Source: Anaeramoeba ignava (Eukaryota > Metamonada > Anaeramoebidae). From it: a stretch of DNA of 64,000 nt. The DNA is taken from contig JAPDFW010000022.1 of the NCBI GenBank assembly GCA_028826165.1, forward strand, positions 372,001-436,000, in the 5' to 3' direction. Positions 20,193 through 32,580 of this stretch are shown here, in pieces (within the stretch, counting starts at the first letter, position 1; each line of letters starts with the position of its first letter). Below the pieces are notes generated by a model, which was not told the DNA's origin, ran no database searches, and saw only the letters and a list, made by a program, of their open reading frames with translations. A program made the translations under genes and the position numbers.

Positions 20193-23100
20193 TTTTTATT
20201 TTTTCGTTATATTTTTTATTGAAAATTTCTTTTTATTTTTTTTTTTTGGATTGTTTTGTTTTGTTTTGTTTTGTTTTGTTTTGTTTTGTTTTGTTTTGTT
20301 TTGTGTTTTTTGTGTGATTTTTGTTTTAATTTTGGAAAAAGAAATTGATGAAAAAAAATTTGAAAAAGCAAAAAAAAAATAAATTTTAATTTTTTAATTT
20401 TTTTAATTTTTTTTTTAATTTTTAATTTTTTAATTTTTTTAATTTAAGAAAAATTTTTTAATCAAAATCAATTAAATAAAATCAAAAAAAAGATTTAAAA
20501 AAAAAAGATTTCAGAAATCTTTATTTGAAAATTTTTATAAAGATCTTTTTTTTTTAAATTTTAATTTTGAAATTAATTTATATTTTGAAATTGAAATTGA
20601 AATTGAAATTGATTTATATTTTGAAATTGATTTATATTTTGAAATTGAAATAGATTTCGAAATTAATTTTGAAATTGAAATTGAAATTGAAATTAATTTT
20701 GAAATTGATTTTGAAATAGATTTATATTTTGAAATTGATTTATATTTTGAAATTGAAATTGATTTATATTTTGAAATTGAAATTGATTTATATTTTGAAA
20801 TTGAAATTGATTTATATTTTGAAATTGAAATTAATTTATATTTTGAAATTGAAATTGAAATTGATTTATATTTTGAAATTGATTTATATTTTGAAATTGA
20901 AATTGATTTATATTTTGAAATTGATTTTGAAATTGATTTATATTTTGAAATTGAAATTGATTTTGAAATTGAAATTGAAATTGAAATTGATTTTGTAATT
21001 GAAATTGATTTATATTTTGAAATTGATTTATATTTTGAAATTGAAATTGATTTTGAAATTGATTTATATTTTGAAATTGAAATTGATTTTGAAATTGAAA
21101 TTGAAATTGAAATTGATTTTGTAATTGAAATTAATTTATATTTTGAAATTGATTTATATTTTGAAATTGAAATTGATTTTGAAATTGATTTATATTTTGA
21201 AATTGATTTTGAAATTGAAATTGAAATTGATTTATATTTTGAAATTGAAATTGAAATTGAAATTGAAATTGATTTTGAAATTGATTTTGAAATTGAAATT
21301 AATTTATATTTTGAAATTGAAATTGAAATTGATTTATATTTTGAAATTGAAATTAATTTATATTTTGAAATTGATTTATATTTTGAAATTGAAATTGAAA
21401 TTGAAATTGAAATTGAAATTGAAATTGAAATAGAATTTGAAATTGATTTATATTTTGAAATTGAAATTGATTTAGATTTTGAAATTGAAATTGAAATTGA
21501 TTTATATTTTGTAATTGAAATTGATTTATATTTTGAAATTGATTTTGAAATTGAAATTGAAATTGAAATTGATTTATATTTTGAAATTGAAATTGAAATT
21601 GAAATTGATTTATATTTTGAAATTGAAATTGATTTTGAAATTGAAATTGAAATTGATTTATATTTTGAAATTGAAATAGAAATTGATTTATATTTTGAAA
21701 TTGATTTATATTTTGAAATTAATTTATATTTTGAAATTAATTTATATTTTGAAATTGAAATAGATTTATATTTTGAAATAGATTTATATTTTGAAATTAA
21801 TTTATATTTTGAAATTGATTTATATTTTGAAATTGATTTATATTTTGAAATTGAAATTGAAATTAATTTATATTTTTAAATTGAAATTGAAATTGATTTA
21901 TATTTTGAAATTGATTTATATTTTGAAATTGATTTATATTTTGAAATTAATTTATATTTTGAAATTGAAATTGAAATTGAAATTGAAATTGAAATTGAAA
22001 TTGAAATTGATTTATATTTTGAAATTGAAATTAATTTATATTTTGAAATTGAAATTAATTTATATTTTGAAATTGAAATTGAAATTGAAATTAATTTATA
22101 TTTTGAAATTGATTTTGAAATTGATTTTGAAATTGAAATTGATTTATATTTTGAAATTGAAATTGATTTATATTTTGAAATTAATTTATATTTTGAAATT
22201 GAAATTGAAATTGAAATTGAAATTAATTTATATTTTGAAATTGAAATTGAAATTGAAATTGAAATTGATTTATATTTTGAAATTGAAATTAATTTATATT
22301 TTGAAATTGAAATTAATTTATATTTTGAAATTGAAATTGATTTATATTTTGAAATTGAAATTGATTTATATTTTGAAATTGAAATTGATTTATATTTTGA
22401 AATTGAAATTGATTTATATTTTGAAATTAAAATTGAAATTGAAATTAATTTATAATTTGAAATTGAAATTAATTTATATTTTGAAATTGAAATTGAAATT
22501 GAAATTGAAATTGATTTATATTTTGAAATTGAAATTAATTTATATTTTGAAATTGAAATTAATTTATATTTTGAAATTGAAATTGATTTATATTTTGAAA
22601 TTGAAATTGATTTATATTTTGAAATTGAAATTGATTTATATTTTGAAATTGAAATTGAAATTGAAATTGAAATTGAAATTGAAATTAATTTATATTTTGA
22701 AATTGAAATTGAAATTGAAATTGAAATTGATTTATATTTTGAAATTGAAATTAATTTATATTTTGAAATTGAAATTAATTTATATTTTGAAATTGAAATT
22801 GATTTATATTTTGAAATTGAAATTGAAATTGAAATTAATTTATAATTTGAAATTGAAATTGAAATTGAAATTAATTTATAATTTGAAATTGAAATTGAAA
22901 TTGAAATTAATTTATAATTTGAAATTGAAATTGAAATTGAAATTAATTTATATTTTGAAATTGATTTTGAAATTGATTTTGAAATTGAAATTGATTTATA
23001 TTTTGAAATTGAAATTGATTTATATTTTGAAATTAATTTATATTTTGAAATTGAAATTGAAATTGAAATTGAAATTAATTTATATTTTGAAATTGAAATT

Positions 23101-23788
23101 GAAATTGAAATTGAAATTAATTTATATTTTGAAATTGAAATTAATTTATATTTTGAAATTGAAATTAATTTATATTTTGAAATTGAAATTAATTTATATT
23201 TTGAAATTGAAATTAATTTATATTTTGAAATTGAAATTGATTTATATTTTGAAATTGAAATTGATTTATATTTTGAAATTGAAATTAATTTATATTTTGA
23301 AATTGATTTATATTTTGAAATTGAAATTGATTTATATTTTGAAATTGAAATTAATTTATATTTTGAAATTGAAATTGAAATTGAAATTGAAATTGATTTA
23401 TATTTTGAAATTGAAATTGAAATTGATTTTGAAATTGAAATTGATTTATATTTTGAAATTGAAATTGAAATTGAAATTAATTTATAATTTGAAATTGAAA
23501 TTGAAATTGAAATTGATTTATATTTTGAAATTGAAATTGAAATTAATTTATATTTTGAAATTGAAATTGATTTATATTTTGTAATTGAAATTGATTTATA
23601 TTTTGAAATTGAAATTAATTTATATTTTGAAATTGATTTTGAAATTGATTTTGAAATTGAAATTGATTTATATTTTGAAATTGAAATTGATTTATATTTT
23701 GAAATTGATTTATATTTTGAAATTGAAATAGATTTCGAAATTAATTTTGAAATTGAAATTGAAATTGATTTTGTAATTGAAATTGAAC
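20193..23788. repeat. Intergenic GAAATT / GATTTATATTTT satellite-like array
   Basis: The first part, 20193-20570, is the 5' flank of the RhoGEF gene with a TTTTG pentamer run (about 20250-20305) and T-runs. From about 20575 to 23786 lies a 3.2-kb mosaic of two units, the hexamer GAAATT and the dodecamer GATTTATATTTT (or AATTTATATTTT). All units are multiples of 6, so frames of nearly 600 codons or more stay open on both strands. These are not credible genes. Blocks of several hundred bases recur with the same order of variants (for example about 22094-22260 and 22944-23100), showing segmental duplication inside the array. Confidence 0.85.
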
Positions 23789-26700
23789 TCAATTCAATAA
23801 ATCATCAAGAATAATCTCATAAAGTCTCACTGAATAATCATTACTACATCCTGCAATTATAAACTCTTTTTTTAAAGCATTTCCTTCAAAATCATTAATT
23901 TTCCAAGATAAACGATTAACTGAATCAGAGAAAGAAATTGAATCAGGAAAAGAAATAAACTTTTCAACGGAAATTTGATCTTGGTTATAATTTAATAATT
24001 TCCATATCTCCACTTTTCCTGTTTTAAACCCAATTGCAAACAAAGCAAATTCCATTTTTGATTCTGTCTTTAAAAATTCAAAAGGACAAAATGCAATTGA
24101 AGTAACTTCTGAATCAAATTCTAGTTTTGCATCAATTTCTACTATATTTTCCTCAGATTTTTTATCATCTTGATTGCTTTTGTTATTGATTTTCCATAAT
24201 TTCACAGATTTATCTAAAGATCCTGTGGCAAAAATTTGATTATTAACAAACCAAGAACAGGATTTGATTCGATTTGAATGTGGTTTTGCTTTGAAAAATT
24301 CCTCAAAATCATCTCCATTTGTTTTTCTAAACACACAAAAAGAACGATCACGTGAAACAGTAAGAAGATTATTGTTATCAAATGAAAATTCAGAATCAAG
24401 AACATCCATTGAATGCGGATTTGAGATTTTTTGTTTCAATTTCCAATCTTTTTTATTCCATAAAAATAAAGATTGATCATTATCCTTTTCAATTTGACAA
24501 GCTGAAAAAATTAAATTCCCATCTTTTGAAACGCAAATGTTAGTAAGTGGATTATGATGACCAATCAACTTTTGTGCTTCTGGCCATAAAGAATTTTGTT
24601 GCAAATTTGCTTCTGATAAAGGTTTTGAATGTGGAACAAAATCCTCAATTTTCAATGTAATATTTTCCGCAAATTCTTGATCAATATTTTTCTTCTTGTT
24701 TGGATTTTGTTCTTCATTTTTGTTCTCTTTATAAGCTTGGAAATCCTCCACATATAGTGCTTTATTTGAAAGACCAAGCGGGGGAACTAATGATCCGATT
24801 GGTCTTTTTTGGTTTTGAATTTGATTTTGAGTTTGATTTTGAGTTTGATTTTGATTTTCACTTGAAAAATTTGTGATATTGGAAAATGTGGTTATAAATG
24901 TTTCTGTTGCTTGGAATACTCTAAGCGATCTTTCATCTGAACCACTGATATAAGTAAAAGGATCATTTGTAAATGTACTAACTGATAGAATTGAATATCC
25001 GTGTATTTGTGGTCTTGCAATTTCATACCAATTCAAATCACTAACTTTAATTATGTTTTTTGGAGATTTCTCCTTTTCCATTTCCTTTTCCTTCATCCAT
25101 GGAGCAAATATTCTTGCTGTTCTGTCCTCAGAAACAGTGATAAAATAGTTCAAATCTTGATTCCAGACTAAATCATTGATTTCATTAAAATGTCCTGTTG
25201 TTAAATAAGAAAGATCCCAACTGTCATTATTAAATTCCCACAAATGTAATTCTGAATTAAATCCATGGGATATAATTGACATTCCATCTGAGCTAATATG
25301 TCCTGACAAATATCCTAATGACCTGCTTTTCTCTCCCAAATATGCATATCCATGCCAAACACTTGTCTCAATATCTTGTTTCCAAAGGACTAGTTTTCTA
25401 TCTGTTCCACTTGAAAGCAAGTTCAATTCTTTTTTGTTTTCTTGTTTTTCTTTTACTTTCCAGTGTAAACTTTGAATCCAATCATCGTGTCCTCTTAAAA
25501 CAGTTTCCAAATCCACTAAAACATAATAATCTCCCATTTGAATCACTTGTTGTTTGTTATATAATCCTTCTTTTTTTTCAAAATAAAATCCTTTTTCTAT
25601 TGTATCCCCACTTGCATAAAAAGATAATTTGTATATTCTGATTGTATTATCTTGACTACCGCTTGCCAAATAAAATCCTTTGTATTTCCATATTTTTATA
25701 TATTTTTGTATTTTGAAGAATAAAAATGGATTTTTTAATTAATTTTTCTCTTTTGAATTCATTTGATTACCATTTTCATTAGGAATTGGAATAAATGAAA
25801 GAGCTTTAATCCAATCTGTATGTCCATCCAATATTTTCTCTTTTTTAAACTGTTCTCTTTCATTCTTATTATTTTGATTATAAAAATTTAAATATTTAAA
25901 ATATAAATATAAAATATAAAATATAAATATAAATTTAAATATAAATTTAAATCTACTTCAAATAAACGACTAATATAAAGTGTGATTGTTCCAGTAACAT
26001 CTCCTGTTGCCAAAATAATTGAACCATTTGAATTTTCTTTCTTTGGAAAATTCATGACACTTGTTGATAAACTTTCAATTAAAAATTTTGGTTTAAATAG
26101 CAATTCTTGAAATAAATTCCATTCATCAATTTTTTCATTTTCATATTTTGTTTTCCAAATTTGAAGGTTTCCTTTCCAAGAGAAACAAAAAATATATAAG
26201 TTTTGATTTACAGATTTTTCTTGATTAAGTTTTTCATTAATAACTAAAGCATCAAGTAGAGTTATAGATCCAATTTTAGAAGAAAATGTGTATAAGCATT
26301 TGCAAGGATTCTAAAATTAAAAATTAAAATGAAATTAAAATTAAAATTAAAATTAAAATTAAAATTAAAATTAAAATTAAAAATTAAAATTAAAATTAAA
26401 ATTGAAATTGAAATTAAAATTAAAATTAAAATTAAAATTAAAATTAAAATTAAAATTAATATTAAAATTAAAATTAATATTAAAATTAAAATTAAAATTA
26501 ATATTAAAATTAAAATTAAAATTAAAATTAAAATTAAAATTAAAATTGAAATTAAAATTAAAATTAAAATTAAAATTAAAATTCATTTACAAAATTAAAA
26601 TTAAAATTAAAATTAAAATTAAAATTAAAATTAAAATTAAAATTAAAATCAAAATTAATATTAAAATTAATATTAAAATTTAAAATTAATATTAAAATTA

Positions 26701-27034
26701 AAATTAAAATTATAATTAAAATTAAAATTAAAATTAAAATTAATATTAAAATTAAAATTAATATTACATTCAAATCATAATTTTTTGATTCAGAAAATTC
26801 CCATAATTTAATAACTCCATCTGAATCTGCTGAAATTATAAATTCATTTATCCATTTAATACAATTAATTTTTCCAGAATGACCTTTTAAAACTGTAATA
26901 TTTTTTTTTGTTTTTAAATCTGTTATAATAATTAAATTATTTGCTCCAAAACAAATCAAATTATTATTTCCTATATCTAAACATTGCGATGTTTTATTTA
27001 TTCCTGCAGAAATAAATTTTAATTTTGATATCAT
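23789..27034 (-). CDS. ELP2: Elongator complex protein 2 (WD40)
   Basis: ELP2 is the double-propeller scaffold of Elongator, which makes the cm5U/mcm5U-type side chains at tRNA wobble uridines. Exons by phase: 26768-27034, 25957-26310, 25771-25864, 23789-25677, giving about 868 residues, near the usual ~800. Evidence includes KGHSGKINCIKW, LDGHTDWIKAL, LRGHDDWIQSLHW, GHISSDGMSIISHGFNSELH, FITVSEDRTARIFAPW, RPQIHGYSILSVS, GSDERSLRVFQATETF, then the ELP2 signature VPPLGLSNKALY and SLWPEAQKLIGHHNPL, FSFDNNNLLTVSRDRSFCVF and FATGSLDKSVKLW. An Asn/Gln stretch (QNQTQNQTQNQ) is inserted before LVPPLGLSNK. The stop lies at the border of the satellite array. The ATG is preceded by the TTTTTTCA-type motif. 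Confidence 0.95.
26311..26767 (-). repeat. ELP2 intron 1: AAAATT array
   Basis: AAAATT hexamers, with GAAATT and AATATT variants and one ATTCATTTACAAAATT interruption near 26580, between donor GTAATA and acceptor TTTTAG (minus strand). Further small introns are 25865-25956 (ATAAAT hexamers) and 25678-25770. Confidence 0.8.
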
Positions 27035-27075
27035 TTTTTTTAAAAAATGAAAAAATGAAAAAATGAAAAAATATT
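27035..27075 (-). promoter_or_regulatory. TTTTTTCA motif upstream of ELP2
   Basis: Immediately upstream of the ELP2 ATG (27034), reading on the minus strand, come three TTTTTTCA units (AAAAAATGAAAAAATGAAAAAATGAA on the plus strand at 27042-27070) and then a T/A tract. The motif, orientation and distance are the same as before XPO1 and WDR91. Confidence 0.5.
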
Positions 27076-27099
27076 TTTTTTTGTTTTATTTCAAAATTA

Positions 27100-28095
27100 A
27101 AAGAAACAAAGAATTTAAAATTGAATTTGAAATAGAAATTGAAATTGAAATTGAAATTAAAATTGAAATTAAAATTGAAATTGAAATTGAAATTAAAATT
27201 GAAATTGAAATTGAATTGAAATTGAAATTGAAATTGAAATTGAATTTGAAATTGAAATTGAATTTGAAATTGAAATTAAAATTGAAATTGAATTTGAAAT
27301 TGAAATTAAAATTGAAATTGAATTTGAAATTGAAATTGAAATTGAAATTGAAATTGAAATTGAAATTGAAATTGAAATTGAAACTAAAATTAAAATTGAA
27401 ATTGAAATTGAAATTGAAATTGAAATTGAAATTGAAATTGAAATTGAAATTGAAATTAAAATTGAAATTGAAATTAAAATTGAAATTGAAATTGAAATTG
27501 AAATTGAAATTGAAATTGAAATTAAAATTGAAATTGAAATTGAAATTAAAATTGAAATTGAAATTGAAATTGATTTATATTTTGAAATTAAAATTGAAAT
27601 TGAAATTGAAATTGATTTATATTTTGAAATTGAAATTGAAATTAAAATTGAAATTAAAATTGAAATTTGAAACTAAATTTGAAATTGAAATTAAAATTGA
27701 AATTAAAAGAAACAAAGAATTTGAAATTGAAATTGAAATTAATTTATATTTTGAATTTGAAATTGAAATTGAAATTGAATTTGAAATTTGAAATAGAAAT
27801 TGAAATTGAAATTTGAAATAGAAATAGAAATTGATATTAAAATTGAAATTGAAATAGAAATAGAAATTGAAATTGAAATTAAAATTGAAATTAAAATTGA
27901 AATTAAAATTGAAATTAAATTTGAAATTGAAATTGAAATTGAAATTGAAATTAAAATTAAAATTGAAATTGAAATTGAAATTGATTTATATTTTGAAATT
28001 GAAATTGAAATTAAAATTGAAATTGAAATTGAAATTGAAATTAAAATTGAAATTGAAATTTGAAATAGAAATAGAAATTGAAATTGAATTTAAAG
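27100..28095. repeat. Intergenic GAAATT hexamer array
   Basis: About 1 kb of GAAATT with AAAATT, GATTTATATTTT and GAAATTTGAAATAG variants lies between the ELP2 5' end and the stop of the next minus-strand gene. AAAGAAACAAAGAATTTGAAATTGA recurs (about 27098 and 27708), marking an internal duplication. The Lys-Leu and Glu-Ile frames are artefacts of the period. Confidence 0.8.
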
Positions 28096-28101
28096 TTGTT
28101 T

Positions 28102-31100
28102 TCATTTATCTGAAATAGCAACTAAAAATGCATTCTTTTCATAATTTGAAAGAAAAGATAAAGCAAAAATAGATTTATTTTTTTTAATCACTAAATAATT
28201 ATCACCAGAGTTTGAAGATTCACAATTAAAAAGTCCCCATTTTTCTTTGAAAATTAAACCAATATCATTTCTCCAAATTTCAAGTCTTTTTTTAGTAATT
28301 TTTAAATTTCCTTGAAAAGTTTTTGGATATTGTTCCAAAATAATTGAAAAATTAAATGATTTATTTGATTTCCAAGCAATATTCATTTTCTTTTTAATAT
28401 CACTCAAAAGTTGAGCTTCTTTTAATTGTTTCATCTTCTCAAGTTTATTATCAATTTCTTCTTGACTCATTTCTTCTATTTTTTCATTTTCTTTTTGTAT
28501 TTCATTTTGTATTTCATTTTGTATTTCATTTTGTTCATTTTCATTATAAATATGAATATCACTTGTTGTTTTCAATGGAAGTAATAAATCATTGTTTGTT
28601 GTATCATCAATTAAATTTTGATTTGGTTGTTTTGAAAAATGATTTTGTTCTGAATTTGTAGATTCTGTGTTTGGAGTATTATAATTAGTAAATTTTGGAA
28701 ATGGAGATAAAGAATTAAGAAAATTCAAAAAAATATCATCTTTTTCTTCAATTATATGATTTTTTGAATGGGAATCTTTATTGGTTTGATTTAAATGATC
28801 ATTAGCAAATTGGAAAAATAATAAAGAGCGATAAATAAGATCTGATTCAAATAAATTTTTGGATTGGAAAAATATTGTATTGATTGAATTTGTTGATTTG
28901 ACTGAAAAATGAAATTTTTTTAAGTCTTCAGAAAAAAATCCAAATTCAATTGGTTCTGAATTCCATGAATAGGATATTTCTGTATATGATTCAGGTTTGA
29001 AAACAACAGCTTTTCTTAATATTTTCATTTCTGTTTCAATTACTCCAAATTTAGATAAAATGCCAATATTAAATTTGCAGTTATTTTGAGTCCAATATCT
29101 GAAAACAAGAGCATTGATTCCCTGTTCCTTAGATATTATTGATCCATTTGTTACAAGTAAATCATTTGGATCGCATGAATAGATCTGAAAAATTCGGAAC
29201 GATTTCCATAAAATCAAATTATCTTCTTGCTTTTTGACAAAAAAATGGATACTTTCAACTGAATCTATATAAATAATAAAATCATTTTTTGCTTTCCCTC
29301 GGTTGATTTGTAATTTAGATGTAGGGAAAAATCCACTTTGGAAAAGGATATACTTGTTCTTCTTTTCATTTTCTTTAATATTATCTTCTGAATTATTTTC
29401 AATGTTTTTTTTGGAAGAATTGAAAATTGATTTTGAGTTTGAGTTTGAGTTTAAATTTGAATTTGAATTTGAATTTAAATTTAAACTTGAGCTTAATTTA
29501 TGAGGAGTTGATTTTATTGAATAATCTCGTTTTAATGGTGTTTTTTTAGGAGTTGTTTTAGGAGTTTTTTTAGGAGTTTTTTTAGGTGTTGTTTTAGGAG
29601 TTGTTTTAGGTGTTTTTTTAGGTGTTTTTTTAGGAGTTGTTTTAGGTGTTTTTTTAGGTGTTTTTTTAGGTGTTTTTTTAGGAGTTGTTTTAGGTGTTTT
29701 TTTAGGAGTTGTTATATTTGTATTTGTATTTGTATTTGTATTTGTATTCGTATTCGTATTTGTATTTGTATTTGTATTTGTATTTCTTTGTAATAAAATT
29801 TCAAAGTGTACAAAATCCATTTCCAATTCTGCTTCAATAAGTTTAGGTTCTTCAAATTCTGAAGAAGGATCAACAACTTGAATTTCAAATTTACAATATT
29901 CTTTTGCAAAATTTTTCTGTATTTCATTTATTTGATGATCTGTCTCTGATTGAGAAAATTGATTTGATTGATTGTCATTTCTATTAGTAGGAATTTTCTT
30001 TTCATTTGAATTTGAGAAAGAAAGTGATAATAATGGGAGTTGAGTATCTTGATTTACCAAATCTTTTTGAGAGTCAGTAAAATTAGAATTTCTCCTTAAA
30101 ATATCCCCATTTTGAGACTCATCTCGCTTTTTTTTCAAATCAAAAATTTTGAGACGAATTAAAGAAGTTGCAATTCCAAAAATTTGTTTGTTTCCAAAAG
30201 AAATTATAAAAGAGATATTAGACGGAAACACAATTTTGCAATAAGATTGAAAATTAGGATGAATTTGGAAATAAAATTGCTCATCTAACAAAGAAGAAGA
30301 GATACTTTCTTTGGAAAATTCTAGAGTGATATTATCATCTAAAATTTTGAGTTTTCCCATTTCAATAGGAAGAAAAAATTGATCTACAATTTTCACAGAA
30401 AAAATTGAAGGGATGATTTCCTTGAAATTGTATCTTATATGATAATGCCTTAATCTTGCATGATTTAATGTCTCGAAAGAATCAATCTTTGCAAGTGTCC
30501 ATTTCTTCATGAGGAGATAAACAAACAGAAAATTGTTTTTGGTTTCCTCATTTGCGAACGAAATATGATAGTGAGTTTTTCTGTCCAAATCCAAATAGCA
30601 CATTTTGGAATTGATTTCTGACAGCACATGAATATCAATAAGGTTTCTCTTTGAAAAAGATGTTGATATTATTTGCAAGAGTATTGAATCTGCTGCAAAT
30701 TTCACAAATCCATGGATTATTTCTTCTTGTGAATGTGTTAAATAAGTTCCTTCAAAAGATTCCTTAAAAGATGATCGAATCAACATGGATTTTTTATAAA
30801 AACTGATCACAGAATCTCGAATAACATTTGTTTGAAATTTGAACACAAGTTCTTTCGTATTTGTGCAGAAATCAACTAAAGTTATTTGATCTTCAAGTTC
30901 GGATTCCATTAAATAAAATTGGGAAAAATTATAATCCTTGTTCTGTTCAGATTCGTTTTCATAAATAACAAATATTTGAGATGAAGTTATCATCAGCATA
31001 CAACTTTGTTTTTCATTTTCAATTTTGTTTTGATTTTTTATGTCATCATTTGTAATTTTGTTCTCAAATCTAAACACCAAGTTATTTTCATTTATATCTT

Positions 31101-32580
31101 CATTTATATCTTCATTTATAGTTAAATTTATATCTTCATTTTTATCTTCATTTTTATCTTCATTTATATCTTCATGTATAGTTAAATTTATATTTGATTT
31201 TGATTTTGATTTTGAATTTGAATTTGAATTTGAATTTGAATTTGATTTTGATTTTGATTTTGGTTTTGATTTTGATTTTGATTTAGAATTTGAATTTGAA
31301 TTTGAATTTGGATTATTTTCTTCTGAATCTGAATTTTCATTTGCATTAATAATATCGCAATAAACAACTTTTAAAAGCATGTGTGAATCTGAATCAATAG
31401 CTCCGCTTATATAAAGATCACGAAGATTTGAGAACGAATTGATGAAACTCCTTAAATAAGAAAAACTCTCAAATTCAATTTCAATTAAATGATCATCCAA
31501 AAGAAGCAAACGCAAGATTTTTGTATTTGTTAAATTCTCGTATATTTTGGAAGAAAAAGAATAATTTTGAGATAGATTTAATTCGCCATTGCAAAAAATT
31601 TCAAATCGATCTCTTTTCAATTTCACAATTAAATTTTCACTTCCTGATTTGCATGAGAAGACATTATACGATATTTGTTTATGGACACGAATTCGGGAAT
31701 GCTTTTCAGCATTTTGGGATGTTGAGAGATTATCATCATGAAGCGAATTGATGAAATGATCCAAACATTTCCAAACAATTTTCGGATAAATATCATTTTC
31801 GAAATTAAATTGTATTGATTTTTGCGCTCCATGAATTTGATATATTATCTTGAGTGATTTGTGAGATGGGACGACTGGCTTTAATTCTATTATATCTTTG
31901 TAAGAAAGAAGTAAAAGATCCATTTGCTGAGAATCATCCCAAATTCCGATATTTTCACTTTCAATCTCAAGTGTAATTTTTGAATGTGAATTAAATGAAC
32001 AATTAAATTTAATCGGTTTTGAATTAATAAATCGAGAAAACAAAATGTTTGTGAATACAGCCTCTGGTAGATTTGGATTTAAACATGATTTCCATTGCTG
32101 AGGATAATTAAAATGTTGAAGAATCATTAAAGTTGTAGTTATTATGAATCTTTCAACAAAATCTGTGCATTTAATATTTAAAAAACTTTCTGATTGTGTT
32201 TGAAGTGCAAATATTTTTTCATCATCATAACTCAAATGGATTTTTGGAGAATTTGGTTCTAAAAAAATATCCATGAGTGCTTTTTCTTGAGTAAATATTT
32301 TCAATGTTAAATTATTAATTTCAATTATTGCCTGTTTTTTTTCATTCTTTTCAAAATTTTTTATTGAAAGTCTTTCAATAATTTTCACTTCAAATTGTAT
32401 TTTTTCATAAGTTACATAATCTTTAATTATTTCTAATGATTCTGTTATTTGTTTTTGTACTTCAGAAATTAATCCTTTTCTTTTTATTGGTGAATTTTGA
32501 AATTGTAATTCTTTTGGTAATTTGAAGTTTTGCCAATTTTTATGTTGTTTTTTGTGTTTTTTTTGAGAAATAAAGTTCAT
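28102..32580 (-). CDS. Large protein of tandem divergent PH-like modules (unknown function)
   Basis: Single-exon gene of about 1492 residues. I do not recognise the family. The ATG at 32580 (MNFISQKKHKK) is preferred, because the open frame before it runs through the T/A-rich promoter-like tract. The sequence reads as at least six degenerate PH-superfamily-like units: alternating beta strands closing in a helix with a hydrophobic i/i+4 pattern. Examples are IKFNCSFNSHSKITLEI...ENDIYPKIVWKCLDHFINS, then FSVKIVDQFFLPIEMGKLKI, and the final FNFSIILEQYPKTFQGNLKI...LSFLSNYEKNAFLVAISDK. Linkers are low complexity: Asn-Ser/Lys-Ser runs, Ile-Asn-Glu-Asp repeats, Asn-Thr repeats and a Thr-Pro-Lys-Lys block near 29520-29710. 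A cortical or membrane-associated scaffold is a guess from PH content. Structure prediction would be needed to confirm the fold. Confidence 0.65.
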   Translation of the reverse strand: MNFISQKKHKKQHKNWQNFKLPKELQFQNSPIKRKGLISEVQKQITESLEIIKDYVTYEKIQFEVKIIERLSIKNFEKNEKKQAIIEINNLTLKIFTQEKALMDIFLEPNSPKIHLSYDDEKIFALQTQSESFLNIKCTDFVERFIITTTLMILQHFNYPQQWKSCLNPNLPEAVFTNILFSRFINSKPIKFNCSFNSHSKITLEIESENIGIWDDSQQMDLLLLSYKDIIELKPVVPSHKSLKIIYQIHGAQKSIQFNFENDIYPKIVWKCLDHFINSLHDDNLSTSQNAEKHSRIRVHKQISYNVFSCKSGSENLIVKLKRDRFEIFCNGELNLSQNYSFSSKIYENLTNTKILRLLLLDDHLIEIEFESFSYLRSFINSFSNLRDLYISGAIDSDSHMLLKVVYCDIINANENSDSEENNPNSNSNSNSKSKSKSKPKSKSKSNSNSNSNSNSKSKSKSNINLTIHEDINEDKNEDKNEDINLTINEDINEDINENNLVFRFENKITNDDIKNQNKIENEKQSCMLMITSSQIFVIYENESEQNKDYNFSQFYLMESELEDQITLVDFCTNTKELVFKFQTNVIRDSVISFYKKSMLIRSSFKESFEGTYLTHSQEEIIHGFVKFAADSILLQIISTSFSKRNLIDIHVLSEINSKMCYLDLDRKTHYHISFANEETKNNFLFVYLLMKKWTLAKIDSFETLNHARLRHYHIRYNFKEIIPSIFSVKIVDQFFLPIEMGKLKILDDNITLEFSKESISSSLLDEQFYFQIHPNFQSYCKIVFPSNISFIISFGNKQIFGIATSLIRLKIFDLKKKRDESQNGDILRRNSNFTDSQKDLVNQDTQLPLLSLSFSNSNEKKIPTNRNDNQSNQFSQSETDHQINEIQKNFAKEYCKFEIQVVDPSSEFEEPKLIEAELEMDFVHFEILLQRNTNTNTNTNTNTNTNTNTNTNTNITTPKKTPKTTPKKTPKKTPKKTPKTTPKKTPKKTPKTTPKTTPKKTPKKTPKTTPKKTPLKRDYSIKSTPHKLSSSLNLNSNSNSNLNSNSNSKSIFNSSKKNIENNSEDNIKENEKKNKYILFQSGFFPTSKLQINRGKAKNDFIIYIDSVESIHFFVKKQEDNLILWKSFRIFQIYSCDPNDLLVTNGSIISKEQGINALVFRYWTQNNCKFNIGILSKFGVIETEMKILRKAVVFKPESYTEISYSWNSEPIEFGFFSEDLKKFHFSVKSTNSINTIFFQSKNLFESDLIYRSLLFFQFANDHLNQTNKDSHSKNHIIEEKDDIFLNFLNSLSPFPKFTNYNTPNTESTNSEQNHFSKQPNQNLIDDTTNNDLLLPLKTTSDIHIYNENEQNEIQNEIQNEIQKENEKIEEMSQEEIDNKLEKMKQLKEAQLLSDIKKKMNIAWKSNKSFNFSIILEQYPKTFQGNLKITKKRLEIWRNDIGLIFKEKWGLFNCESSNSGDNYLVIKKNKSIFALSFLSNYEKNAFLVAISDK

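Noticed and set aside
20729-23792. Long open frames of Lys-Leu-Ile-Tyr-Ile-Leu and Ser-Ile-Ser-Lys-Tyr-Lys repeats on both strands
   Set aside because: They follow only from the 6/12-nt period of the satellite, start at arbitrary ATGs and are open on both strands at once.
27063-28118. Glu-Ile / Lys-Leu repeat frames
   Set aside because: They are intergenic GAAATT hexamers, open in several frames simultaneously.
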